Shown: one piece after another, positions 26,901 to 38,800 of the stretch
Numbering within the stretch: the stretch's first letter is position 1
Layout of the letters: the number at the start of each line of letters is the position of its first letter
Assembly: GCA_905250075.1 (NCBI GenBank)
Contig: CAJNOP010000001.1
Coordinates: 1,815,912-1,879,911 of the forward strand
Source of the DNA: Rotaria sp. Silwood1
Lineage: Eukaryota; Rotifera; Eurotatoria; Philodinida; Philodinidae
Direction: 5' to 3'
Length of the DNA: 64,000 nucleotides
Notes under the pieces: model-generated
The model's input: the letters and a program-made list of their open reading frames with translations, nothing else
The model's database searches: none
Told to the model about the DNA's origin: nothing
Program-made: the position numbers and the translations under genes

Positions 26901-29513
26901 TCGTGCACATGGTTCGAATAAAATTCTAATTATTCTAAACGTAAACGATTCTTTTTTGTTTTTTATTCTAGCTGCACCAATAACATTTTTATATCATACT
27001 TTATTTGTATATGAAAAAAAATTACGAGAAAAATCAAATTTTCGTCAATCACTTATTATTGGAATGATTGGTAAAGAAAAAGGAAAAAGATAAAAATTTT
27101 TAATATAAATTTCTTTAATTTAAGGCAATATTTATCACATGCGTAAAATGGAATGGTGTTTTTCAAATAATTTTACATCTTATATAGAAAATTATCTTCG
27201 TCTTGATGGAGAAAAACGACAATTACCATCGCCTGTATTCAATTCACGTTATGCTATTGATTTATTGCATAAACTTGTTGATGATATCCTTTTTTTCTTG
27301 ATTTTTGAATCTTTTTTTTTTTTTCTTTCCGAAAAGATTATTTAGATTTATTTTATTTTCCTTAACTCCAGTGTACCAATTTATGAGAAAAATTCTTATG
27401 AATACAATATTGATTGGCGTTATAATGAATTTGCAAATCCATCGTTACAATTGATACATTGTTTAGCTATTGAAATATTTTTTTATACAGGACAAGAAAA
27501 TTTTAATCCATGGAAATTATTCGCTGAACCATTTATAACTGCGTAAGTTAATTTAGGAATAATATGAGTAGTCAAAAGAAGTTTCACTAATTGATAAAAA
27601 TGTACATAAACTTAAGTTAATAAATACAGTTTCTCTTGCCTGTATTGTATGACGAATAATATTTTCGAATCCGTTGTAGTGGTGAGACGCGGAGAAGTCC
27701 TTTTCTACAGACGATCTCAACACAGATTTCCTCTGGTCGATAGCTGCACTCGTGAAATTAATTCTCGTGTAGATACACTACTCAACGATCACTTTGTGAA
27801 TCAGGTAGATTAAAACGACTTGACAAGAAATTTTTATTGATAATAAAGACAGTATTGAGTTCCCAAATAATGAATTACACGAACCGAAATATATTTCTAA
27901 TGCTGAAATATCCATGTTTCAAAGAAAAATCTACGTTTTTCTTTGGGCTCTCAAGTCTAAATCGATCATCGTAATTAATTCTTAACGTACTCTATTTATG
28001 AAAAAAATTTGCGACTATATGATTCCAGTTTACATACTTATCATCTCATAGTGGGAACTTTTTGAAATCTAGCTTTTAGAAATGTTTCTATTTATCAGAA
28101 GAAATTGTTGAAATAGAAGAGAAGTATTTGTCATACATAGAACATAATCAAAGCGTCAAGAAAAAAGACGTTACATCAAAAAACACAAATTTTAATAAAT
28201 TTATGACTATTTTAGAGATGCTCTAATTCCTCGAGCAAATTTCTTAAAATATCTCAATGCTATGGGTCTTCTATTTTCGGCTTTACCTGTATGTATCCAA
28301 TAATAAATTATCTCTGATATGAAAACAAAAAAAAAGAAACTTGATTTTTCTAGGAATATTATTGGTCTCAATTATTCGAACGAATGTATCAAATATTTGA
28401 ACATCCACTTTTATTACGTTGTTCACCAACTGATATAATGGATTTACTTAATTTTCGTGAACGATTTTGTACACATACAGAAAATATGGTCTGTTGTTTT
28501 GTAGCTGTCGTTCATTCAATATGGCTTCATGGTAGTATTAGTCATTTACAACCATTTCTTCAGTAAGTTATTTTTTATTTTGAAAAACTAAAAAGTTTTA
28601 TTATCATATTTTTCTTTGATTTAAAAATCTTAGTTTGGTTCAAACACAACTTTTACAAACAATAAAAACTGAAAATCAATTACTATTAGCATTTCAATTA
28701 ATTGGACCTTTTCTTCAACGTATACAAACTGAATCAACAAAATTATTACTTGAAGTAAGCACTCGAGCCAATGAAATTCGAATTCAGTTAATCAAATTTT
28801 TTCGAATCTGATCAAGCCGTATTTTGATACTCTTAATGAAATTTTCTAATCGGAATTGAATAATTGTCCGAAAGATATGAGATACTTTTTTTCTGATTTT
28901 TTTGTATTCAATGACTAGCATATTATGTACATTCCTTAGACCACTAAAGTCCTTCAGGACGAATTGAGTAGGATCTATTAAGGGCAAAAACAAAATATCA
29001 AATAATCGAGAAAAATATCTTCATGAATTCTTTTGTATTTTTTAGTTTGTTATTGTGCCTTATGATCTCATTGCACGTGTTGATCATCATCAACAATCAT
29101 TTATGAATGTTGATACAATAGCGAATTTTCTTTATCATATTAAATATATTGTTGTTGGTGATGCAATACGTGATCGTATTGAAACAGTTGTTAATAATCT
29201 TCATTGTGAAAAGCTTCGTTCACGGCTTCATTTTCTTTGTGCCAAAACAGACGTTTCATCATCGATACATTCTCAAGGACCTTCAGCAGCTGCAACACCA
29301 GCATCAGTAACAACAGTTGATACTTCGAATGCAAATATACCTAATCATGGACAAATTAAATCAGTAACATCTACAATGCAAATGCAATACCCAACAGCAT
29401 CAATGCAAGCACAACCATATGGTGCACCATCACAAAATATTCAACAAAATTTTCAATTAACAACTAATATGACTAATGCTATGGGATCGGATGGAACTCA
29501 ACAACAACGTTAG
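14766..29513 (+). CDS. MED23: Mediator complex subunit 23
   Basis: Tail/head-associated Mediator subunit that receives activator signals for RNA polymerase II. There are 33 exons: 14766-14813, 14881-15000, 15069-15190, 15259-15373, 16382-16480, 16545-16655, 16720-16789, 16847-16959, 17015-17110, 17163-17253, 17323-17423, 17484-17585, 17640-17869, 17951-18018, 18084-18585, 19541-19710, 19768-19962, 20024-20096, 21578-21640, 21700-21814, 21866-21937, 22001-22117, 22170-22232, 26305-26358, 26425-26481, 26812-26911, 26972-27070, 27125-27283, 27377-27542, 28216-28288, 28354-28562, 28634-28754 and 29046-29513. They close in frame to 1453 residues (human about 1370). Diagnostic matches to animal MED23 are DYKGIRD near residue 135, DSFRPTAQ, NMCLRLLP, DWRYNEFANP, FLYHIKY near the C-terminus, and GPFLQR. 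The tail is Gln/Ala/Thr-rich. In-frame ATGs also occur at 14748, 14730 and 14688. TTTTTGTAG ends just before 14766, as for a splice or trans-splice acceptor. Six introns exceed 600 bp and hold repeats. Confidence 0.93.
15374..16381 (+). other. MED23 intron 4, enlarged
   Basis: A 1 kb intron among neighbours of 60-70 bp. The part 15580-15760 is GC-rich for this locus (with a run GGCGGAGGGGGG) and contrasts with the flanks, suggesting an inserted sequence. No coding frame was recognised. Confidence 0.4.
17894..17929 (+). repeat. (ATT)n microsatellite in MED23 intron 13
   Basis: About eleven uninterrupted ATT units, followed by ATATAT, in an 81 bp intron. It sits before the acceptor T-tract at 17936-17950. 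Confidence 0.85.
19080..19320 (+). repeat. Dispersed repeat in MED23 intron 15 (family R2, copy 1)
   Basis: Similar in the same orientation to 36415-36680. Shared landmarks in order are ATTGAAGTATAG, a TTACTTCCTT/GTACTTCCTT block, GGATGATGAAGAAA followed by TATGTCCCAAAA (19208-19235 against 36556-36580), CTCCCT..TAATNAGCAACAA, and CTACAT(T/C)GTG. The order and spacing are kept over about 240 bp. No open frame; a short interspersed element is inferred. Confidence 0.6.
20097..21577 (+). other. MED23 intron 18, enlarged
   Basis: 1.48 kb of non-coding sequence. Words such as GGGACTG, CGGGACT, TTTCGGTCCC and GATTGGGACT recur in both orientations (about 20667-20700, 21118-21180 and 21430-21490), which suggests internal repeats of an old insertion. 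No coding sense. Confidence 0.4.
25047..25690. mobile_element. Foldback element FB-A (near-complete palindrome, arms about 310 bp)
   Basis: The left arm (from about 25047) and right arm (to about 25690) are reverse complements over nearly their whole length. Examples: 25081-25115 against 25620-25655; the block around TAGCTTATTACTACCGAGATATTGCA (25160-25185) against 25557-25580; and 25255-25310 against 25415-25490. The arms meet near a perfect hairpin at 25359-25374 (GCTGGT GTAT ACCAGC). There is no coding frame. A second, more diverged copy lies at about 55225-55880. Foldback/MITE-like DNA element is inferred; no target duplication was identified. Confidence 0.75.
26235..26270 (+). repeat. 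(GATATA)n tandem repeat
   Basis: Four to five units of GATATATA passing into (AT)n, 35 bp before the acceptor of MED23 exon 24. Confidence 0.75.
27284..27376 (+). other. U12-type AT-AC intron in MED23
   Basis: No GT donor is available after ...KLVD. The sequence there is ATATCCTTTT (27284-27293), the classic minor-spliceosome 5' site. The intron ends CCTTAACTCCAGTGTAC: the U12 branch-point consensus TTCCTTAAC falls at 27358-27366 and the terminal AC at 27375-27376, about 11 bases after the branch A. Splicing G|CA here keeps the phase (phase 1 to phase 1) and joins KLVD to AIYEKNSYEYNIDWRYNEF, matching the MED23 family. Using the nearby CAG as acceptor breaks the frame. Confidence 0.8.
28790..28985 (+). 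repeat. Dispersed repeat in MED23 intron 32 (family R3, copy 1)
   Basis: Similar in the same orientation to 52130-52340 in the PDZ gene. The best block is 28836-28857 against 52200-52221, and TTCAATGACTAGC recurs at 28908-28920 and 52260-52272, with similar spacing between them. No open frame shared by both copies. Confidence 0.6.
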
Positions 29514-31573
29514 AGAAAATCTTTAGAAAAAAAATCAAGAAATTTTTTTTATTCATGCTTATTATATATTGGAATTGTTCGAAACCATAATTATTTTTTT
29601 TCACACATAATTTTTTTTTTGTTCGATACAAAAAGCACATGTATCATAAAATGATATTTAAAACATCAAAATTTTCATTATTTAATAAAGAATATGTATA
29701 TGTATACATATGTATAGAAGAAATTTAAATTTCTTAATTAAATATAACTATTATATACGTAACAAGTTCCATTTTATTATTCAAGTATATAATTCATACA
29801 ATAAAAATGGATATAAAGTGTCTTTTTTTAAAATTTCAAATGAAATCTTTGACATCAAAGTAAAATTCAAATGCTTCGATCTAAAGAACTAACACTATCT
29901 TCCTAATCGAACTCTAATGACCTTCGTATTCAAACCTATTAAAGTTTCGAATTATAAATATATCAAAATTTTCCTCTCACCTTGATAGATATAGTGAAAT
30001 GTTTTAGGAGCATCCACAATGAACTTTCAGGAAAAATGAAGAAGTTAGTCAAAATTGGATATTTCCAGGGAGGAAAGAGATTTAAAAAACTCAATTTTTA
30101 CCTAGGCGTCTTTTACGGATGATCTTGTATTAATAGTAAGCAAATCATCAGATACAATCCATAATAAGCTAAGATAGGATCAGGATTTCAATTCTCAGAT
30201 GATTATCGCTATTGATAAAAGCCTTAGCAATGTTTTTCTTATGGTATATTACTATATAATCATTATCATATTGTATAAACAACCGAAAAAAATATTCATT
30301 ATGTATCGTTTGTTTTATAGAAGCGTACAAATAATGATATTAAAATACTTGTACGTAATTAAAATGAGACAAGGTTCAAGAATATTTGCAATATTTCTAT
30401 TAGAAAAATTTAATAATAATAATCCAATATATTTTTCTTAATCTAATTTACAACATATTCATAATCATAAAAATAGATATAATTTTCCTTCAACTAATAA
30501 AAAATTGTTATTTCCCATGTTCAAATATAAAATTTTTGTTTTCCTTTTCTTTTATTTTATTTTTGTTTTTTTAATAATCAATCGAATTTTCTTTTTTAAG
30601 CTTAATCATAATTTAGAAACAAAAAAAGACAAATAACAATACTTGTTAAGGACATCAGACATCTTCAATCAAAATAAGAAACATGTACTCTTGAGAATAC
30701 ACACATGGTGTGTATCATAAGAAATAATCAATAATTGATCAATTCCTTTTTGCTATGATATATCCTCCAACTGACGAATGTCAAGAGCCAATATTATCAT
30801 ATCCTATACAGATGGATATCTTGAATAACAATGTGTGACATTTTAGAGAATATGGATATTTTTATTATAGAACGGAGACAAAAAAAAATGCAAACTGAAT
30901 ATACATAAGAACGAACATAAGAAAAAGAAATTTTTCTTATCCAATAATGTATCTTTTTTTTCTTTCCTCTTACTGTTATTTTAATCAAAAAACTATTCGC
31001 TTTAGTTGACATTAAACAAGCTAAACATACTATAATAAGGCATCTAGGAAATGTGCAATGAGAATGACTTTGATGAGTATTTCCGCATGATACAATCTAT
31101 TCATATCTTAATGTAGTTCTTGTCTCTTTTCCGTTGGGGAATTTTTTTTAGTCGAGCTCTCATTCGTCGGAGAAAAACGAGTATCAATTAATTATATACC
31201 TTAGACCGACTATGTTCGTAACTAGAGTTAAGAGCATCAAGCCGGAAACGAAAGAGAGGGAAATATAGACAACACATATAAACATAAAACGATAGATGGA
31301 ATTTAATACATCAAGATGTTTATGTGTTTGTCTAAGTGATGATAAACAGACGTCATTTTTTTTTCTCTCGTTTTCTTTTTCTCAGTTTTTCTTTCTCTCT
31401 TCTTAATAATTTACTCTTATACATCAGATCAACAAGTCAAACGGTGATCTGACTTGTTAACATGACACGTTACAAACGACATAAATAATTGACACGACAA
31501 TCAATCTACTTAAACAAGACAACAAAAATTTACTTGATACTCACGTATAAAAGATTAACTGATTAATTTATAT
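29514..31573. other. Intergenic region MED23 to neprilysin-like gene
   Basis: Two kilobases, very AT-rich. AATAAA at 29684-29689 may end MED23 transcripts. Nothing coding is recognised. TATAAAAG at 31546-31553 lies only 21 bases before the first ATG of the peptidase gene; if it works as a TATA box, initiation would favour the second in-frame ATG at 31589. Confidence 0.4.
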
Positions 31574-34500
31574 ATGAACAACGGTAATATGAATAGCGTT
31601 CCATTACCATCAATACCATCTGGTGAACACGACTGTCTTATGACTGAAGTACAAATCCGATCAACTTCAGCATCATCAAAAAAACATAAGCATTCAACAA
31701 ATTGGCTTAAAGCTCATTTATGTCAAAATAAATTCACATTTGGATTATGTCTTTCACTTTTACTTGCTATTGCCATTGTTATTTCTTTACTATTTTTATA
31801 TGTTTTACATATACGCATACGATCAGAGAGTATGTAAAAATAAAATCATTTTCAATTAGGGCATATAAATATGTTTTTTACTTAAAGGAGAATTATGTCT
31901 TACACCTGAATGTATCTCATTAGCAGCTGATACATATAATGCAATGGATATTACAGTTGATCCATGTGAGGTATGTATAATCTTTCTAAAGAAAAAAGTT
32001 TTGGATTCTATTATTGTAATTACAGGATTTCTATCAATTCGCTTGTGGTAATTGGGATAAAACTCATCCAATACCTGAAGGTCGTAATGTTCGTTCTTCA
32101 TTTGAATCATTTGTCAATGATGTTGTTGACCTTTATCGCGGTATTTAATACAATAAAATTCTGATTGTTTTAGTATTTGAATTCTAATAAAATTTTATTT
32201 TTTAATTTTATAGAATTACTTCGTAAACCTGTTCTTGATACTGAACCAGATGCTGTAAGAAAACTTAAAATATTTTATCAAGCCTGTGTTGGTCCAGGTA
32301 AAGATTTCTTTCATTAAAAACATTAGAATATCTCATTTTTCTCTTGTTTTATTATTTATCTTCAAGAACGAGATTCACCAACAATTGAAAACGCAACATA
32401 TCATTTACTTATTCAACATTTAGAACGTTTTGGTGGATTTCCTCCTCTATATGGTGAACGATGGCAATCAAAATTATCTCTTGAACGATTACTTGCACAA
32501 CTTCATTTAGAATTTAATACTGAGCCTTTATTTGAACTTAAAGTAGCAGCTGATGATATGAATAATACTCAACATATTATTTTGGTAATACCAAAGAAAA
32601 ATCTAAATAACTTTTCAAAATGATTGAAAAAAAAATATTTCTTTTTCTTTTCAAGCTTAATCATCCATCATTATTTTTACAAGCATCAGCAGCATATGAA
32701 TCAGAGGAAGAAATTGATGCTTACTTAAAATTTATGGTTAGTGTAGCAACTAGTTTGGGTGTTGAACGTACACGAGCACCACATGACATGCAACGAATAC
32801 TCAGTTTGGAAAAAGCACTCGCCAACGTAGGTGAGAGTTTTTATTTTCTGTTCATCACTTTCGTATGAGATTCAAAATTATCTTTCACTAAAAAATGCCT
32901 ATATTTGTTTTGTTTAATCCTTTTCGGATAGAACTCTTTTGTGCGAAGTAAAATAACAAAATATGGTATTTGCTAAAATGAATTAATTTTCATTTCAAAT
33001 CAGTGCTATTGATTTTTACAAGGCTAGCATGATCAGAGATTTCGTTTGTTTTTAACCAAGGGGGGAAGAATTTTTTTTCCCAAAGAGAATCTACTGGGAG
33101 AAAACGAAAATATTTTTCCAAAGAGAAAATCCGCTGAAGAAAAACGATAAATATTGCCAGGGAGACTTTCTTCCAAAATTTTAGGAGGAGGAAATTCCCT
33201 CCCGTCCCCCTCCCCTAATCGTATGGTCTGAGCATGATGCATATGTATATCGCTTGTAATGAATCATAGAGCAATGCCGAGAAGAAGAAAGAAGAATAAC
33301 CTTGTCTTGGAGCTACCTTACGGTGAGGAATGTTGCCTAGTGATAGAGTCAATAATCTGATATCTTCCCTACAAGTATGACTAGCTATGTTTCTGGACAG
33401 TAGGTTAGTCTGACGTATATTTCTTGTGCTCAATTCTTGAGCTCCCTATTCATCCTAACGTACCGCATATTTGCTAGAAGAGTCAATGTATGTCAGAACG
33501 TAGTCAGCATGCTATCAGGCGCATAATCCGCAACAAATAACCACTAGTGACTTGTTCAGAACCATTCTATGTCTGATGGCACTACGACCTGCACGCAATA
33601 TCTTATGGAGACCTGTCGAACAATGTACTCACTCATTTATGACGGTTTGAGCCATTTGAGTTAGATCAATGATCAATAGCAAGTATCAATAGAGTTGATT
33701 GTTTCGAAACGGAAAAATGCCTTTATGTGTCTCATATTCAAAAAGAGTTATTAGTTAAATCTATTATACGTACATAAATTATGAAGTGAAATGTATTTTG
33801 ACGAAACAGAAAAACATTGAAAAATCAATTAATTCATAATCATAAACACTAATAATTTAGCAATCATTTATTGATTGAAACATTTAAAAATGACTTATTG
33901 AAAATTTTCTCAAGTTATTTTCAATTTTAGATTCGTGATGATCAACCATCAAATACTGTAATGGATTTCTATAAAAAAATAAGTGTTGGAGAATTGCAAA
34001 CTATGGTACCATCAATCAATTGGACCATATATTTTCATCTTGTTTTCAATGAATTTATCCCATTAGATGAGCCAATTGTTGTACTTTATGCTGATCAATA
34101 TATAGGAGATCTTGAACGACTTATTCGTCAATTTGATACACGGTAATGAAACGAATCTATTTTAGTTGTGTTTTCTATATAGAAAAAAAAGTTTTTTTAT
34201 TATACGAATAGTACTATAACAAGTTATTGTTTGTGGCGTGTTATCGCTAGTCTTGTACCTGATTTGAGTAAGAGTTTTCGTGAAGCTCATTATGAACTTG
34301 TACGTCTTACTCAGGTAAAATTTTGCTATATAGAAATTTGTTTGATTATATAACTTTTAAGAAAAACATATTACAGGGAGCTGCTCCTCATGGTATCGGT
34401 TCACATTGTTTATTAAATCGAGCTGATGAAACATTTGCTCAACCAATGACATATCTCTATTTAAAATCTCAATCAGATGATAGCATTCGTGAAGAAGTAT

Positions 34501-35897
34501 AAGCTTTTTTTTTGTTTTTTGTTTTCTAGAATATTTTTATCTCTTAAATAATTATTTTTCTATAATAGTTACAAGAGCTTATACAAAATATTCGAAGTAC
34601 ATTTTATGAAACAATTAAACGTAATACTTGGATGACAAATGATACAAAAAAAGTAGCACTTGCTAAAGTATGTCAAGAGTAAAAGAATGCATTATTTAAT
34701 TTGAAGAACGTTGTTTTTTTTTATTTTTAGGCACAACTAATGAGTGAATTCATAGCTTATCCACTTGAAACACTTAATGAAACTTATTTAAATTTAAGTC
34801 ATGCTCATGTAAGTTTTTATCAAAGAAAAAGAAAAAAAGTTGATTGCTCTTGTTTTCATATTATTTAGTTAAATATTTCATTTGATAATCATTTAAATAA
34901 TGTTATTAATTTATTGGGAAATGAAGTAAGAAAAAATATTGCTCTCTTTCGAAAACCTGTCGATAAGAAACAGTAAATAAACAAATTATGCCTATGTTTG
35001 CAAATTTACAATTCTTTTTTTTTTTGTATCCATAGATGGATGACAAGTTCAGCTCAAGTAAATGCACTTTATGATAGTAATCGTAATGCTATTATCATAC
35101 CCGTTGGCATGACACGACCATTTCTTTATAATTCAAAATTTCCACAGTAAGTCTTTAAAAAAAGAAACAACTTTTTTTTTTGTATTCTTGATATACAACA
35201 ATCTATTTTGTTTTAGTTTTGTTATTTATGGTCGTATTGGTATGGTTATAGCACATGAGATAATACATGGTTTTGATACAAATGGACGTTATTTTGATGA
35301 ACATGGAAATTTATTTCAATGGTGGAATAACGAAACAGATGCTACATATCGAGAAACGGAACGTTGTATTGTTGAGCAATATTCAAATTATACATATGAA
35401 CAAGTTAATATGACTTTAAATGGAAATACAACACGCTCAGAAAATATAGCTGACATAGCTGGAACGGATTTAGCATTTCTTGCTTATAAACAATGGTTAA
35501 AAGTACATGGTGATGAACGTCGATTACCATTACTTGATAAATATACATCAGAACAAATGTTTTTTATAGCTTTTAGTCAAGTATCAGAATTTCTTTTCTT
35601 TTTTTCTTTTTAATCTTAAAACAAGTTTTTATGATATTTATATAGATATGGTGTGGAAATTATTTAAATGAACGTTTACGAAAAGATATACGTGACATGA
35701 TTCATACACCATTTCGATATCGGTAATTAGATTTTTGCTTTTAATTGACATGATGAAAAAATAGAAAAACACATAAGAAGTTTTTTTTTTTCTTTAGAAT
35801 GATTGGTTCATTACATTCAAGTCATCATTTTAGTCAAACATTTCAATGTAATCCAAATGCAAAAATGAATCGGCAAATAAAATGTACTGTTTTTTGA
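31574..35897 (+). CDS. MME: Neprilysin-like M13 zinc metallopeptidase (type II membrane protein)
   Basis: Ectopeptidase that cleaves short peptides outside the cell. Sixteen exons: 31574-31829, 31888-31970, 32026-32140, 32214-32297, 32367-32584, 32656-32826, 33931-34142, 34212-34314, 34377-34496, 34569-34667, 34731-34808, 34869-34972, 35036-35146, 35217-35580, 35646-35722 and 35798-35897, for 764 residues (human neprilysin about 750). It has a short cytoplasmic tail, one membrane segment at about 56-78, then CLTPEC, DPCEDFYQFACGNW, the substrate-binding VNALYDSNRN, the zinc motif HEIIH at about 598-602, and the third ligand Glu in ENIAD at about 660. Odd points: the usual ENIADNGG is ENIADIAG, and the C-terminus is CTVF rather than CxxW. 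Catalytic residues are intact. Intron 6 (1104 bp) contains a repeat. The M13 subfamily (NEP versus ECE) is not certain. Confidence 0.93.
33230..33655 (-). repeat. Dispersed repeat in neprilysin intron 6 (family R1, copy 2)
   Basis: Inverted relative to the DOHH intron 3 copy (1818-2095); the strongest match is 33497-33517. It sits in the only large intron of this gene (32827-33930). Adjacent GC-rich sequence at 33055-33225 with G and C runs appears foreign too. Confidence 0.6.
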
Positions 35898-38800
35898 ATA
35901 AATACATATATATATATACATAAAATAGATCTGACTTCTTTTTGTGTTTGTGTATGTGTCCGGTGATGAATATTTGTCGCTTTGTCTTTGTTGTATGGAT
36001 GCTTTCTTCTATATTTGTAGTCGTCAATTTGTCTGTTTTTCTTTTTCGTTTTCTTCAATCATAATCAAATCTTTAATCAATAACAAATGTTAATATTTCT
36101 TGCATATTTGTAGGAAGTTGATTGCTGTTTGTTTACATTATTTGCACTTGAAATGCAAATATATTTGTATATATATATATATATAATTAAAGTAGACAGA
36201 TCGATTTTAGTAATACATGTCTTTTAGTTAAGACATGAAAAATGAAATTCTTATCAACTAATTAGAAAACTATATTGTTTCAAATTTTAATCATTTATCT
36301 TTACTGAAATACTAGTATAAAGTACTTACTGAATGAACTCATAAGAAACATTTATATTTTTTTTAACCGTAGATTGCATATAGACATTATTCTTTTGTGG
36401 ATCATGATCTAAAATGAGTATTGAAGTATAGAAATGAAAACTTGAATCGCCCTCCTCAACAGACAGTGTCAGACTCTATTGATATGCGATCAATAACAGC
36501 TTGTTCTTGTATATGAATTACTTCCTTGTTGCATTTCTGAAGGACTAAGTAAAAGAATGATGAAGAAATATGTCCCAAAATAGATCGAATAAAGTAATCT
36601 CCCTGTAATTAGCAACAATAACTACATCGTGTTAACATGTTAATCCCACAAGGATTTCGCTAAAAGCTTTTTTTTGCGTTCTTTTTATTCGAATGTATTT
36701 GTTCGATTTCACTTAAAATGCTTGTTTTTTCATTAATTCTGCATATACAGTTCGATTTGAAGATATCTTTTGATTGAATGCAGATATCAGAGACTGGAAT
36801 TTCGGCTCAAGTTCAAGTTTACTTCATTAACCTATACAATGTGTTGATTTTCATGAATAGTTAGTACATTGAGTAGTGCTCAGCACGACGCATTAAGATC
36901 GAATTACAATTCCAAGGTTCTGCCCATGAAGATGACGTGATGCATAGCAAAAGGACCTTGTACTAAGTAGTATCAGTGTAGATCACAGTATGATTGTAGA
37001 TTTCTGCTGAGCTCTATGCAATTCCCCAACTATTATTATAAATATGGCTTTTTTTTAAAGATTCATATAAAGGCACGGCAATCGAGAATTCGTCTAACAC
37101 CGCAGACATTACCTCCAGAAATTGAATCGTAACGAACAATTTTTATAAATTTCAATAAATAAAATATCATAATATTTCATAAGTATTTTATCTTACTATA
37201 ACAAATTACTACATTCATGATATTATATCAAGTTTGGTTTATCTGAAGAATCCGTCATAACGATAAGATGATTGATAATTGTAAATATACGAAGAATTGT
37301 TAATATCACAGTTTTCTAGTGATTTGCTATCTTAAATAGTTATCATTTGGTTGTATGAAGGTAGTTAAAAAATAACTTGATGAGAAACTTATGCACACCT
37401 ATGACTTAATGAGATAAAAAAAATAATCAAGTAGATGTCAAACTTCAGTATTGCAGTAACAAACTAATGAATTATATTGGTTTCTAAAAGTAAATATGTT
37501 CGTTCATGTTTGTAATCTGAGAAGTAGAATAATATTGATTAGACCAAAGCTTAAAGTATTTATTGAATATTAATATTTTTTCTTTTACAGTACCATGTTT
37601 AGTCTTTCTATACATCTAATATATATAAAATTCTATGGAATTTTTCTTTTTCATTTGATTAATTTATTTTGCAAGCTGTTGCAATTGATATGACAAAAAA
37701 AAGTAATGCATTAATGTCATACTACGGCAACTTCTCTATATCGAGCATAAAAACCAACTTCTTATTTTCATCAATAATTAAATGTTGCTTTTTTTGCAAT
37801 ATTCTTGATACAATGGCTTCATAGATTGAAAGAAATCATAGCCTACTGTCAGTAATCATAACACAAGAATAAAACAGAAATAATATTCATTTATCACGCC
37901 AATGCAACTCGACCTGCAACTAATAAACTAACTTTGTAAATCATTTGCTAATTTGATTAAATTTTAGAAGAACTAAGCAATTTGGAATATAACAGTGTCA
38001 AACAATCGGTTTTTGGTTTCTTTTAACAAGAGAAATATATAGCCTGTTTTTTTCGATAATGAAAGACTTCTACAATCTTAAATTTTATTCGCTACGCTAC
38101 TCTTGGACATAAACAATATGACATTGTAAACTAATAATAAATCAAATAACGATGGAAATTAACATCTAATTCAATGTTCAGCCAACTTTGTGCCATCTAA
38201 ATACTACGGCTTTTCTTCTTCAAAAATAAATGTCGAATCAGGTATGTTCGAATCATGTGAAGTTTTTAGAATATATTGAAGCTGCATTGAAATTCTCAGT
38301 CTTATATCATGATGCTTTTGAGAAATAGTTATCAAAGAAGAGTCAAAAATGGCTCACTCAATAATCGAAAACTCTCTGTGAGTTCCTTATTCTATATATT
38401 TAATATTTGAAAGAGCATGTCACAACTTAAAAAAATGGTCGTTCACTACAGAAGTACTTTTTTATATAATAATTATAAAAAAGTTCAATTCAAAAAATGA
38501 ACTCTGTCGAGTACTGCGTCATGATATACTCTCTCGAAACTAAAAAAAAAAACCGATTAACTACAAAGAAGTTCCTAGAATAATTTTGGGAGTCCTCTTC
38601 TTAAAAAAAACATATTCTACACACCGAAGAGGAAGTAATTCTTCGACAATCTGTGGAAAAAATGAGGTCTCAAATAGAAAAATAAAATTTCTTTTGTGAG
38701 AGGATCAACTTCAAAATAGCTTCCATTGCATTTTTTTCATTTCGATTCATATGTTTGAAATGAACTTTTTTTTGACACAAAGGAAAGAGCTTAAACTAAT

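Noticed and set aside
27370..27371. Conventional CAG acceptor for MED23 intron 28
   Set aside because: Using it needs a GT donor that is absent and shifts the frame. The AT-AC pair fits both.
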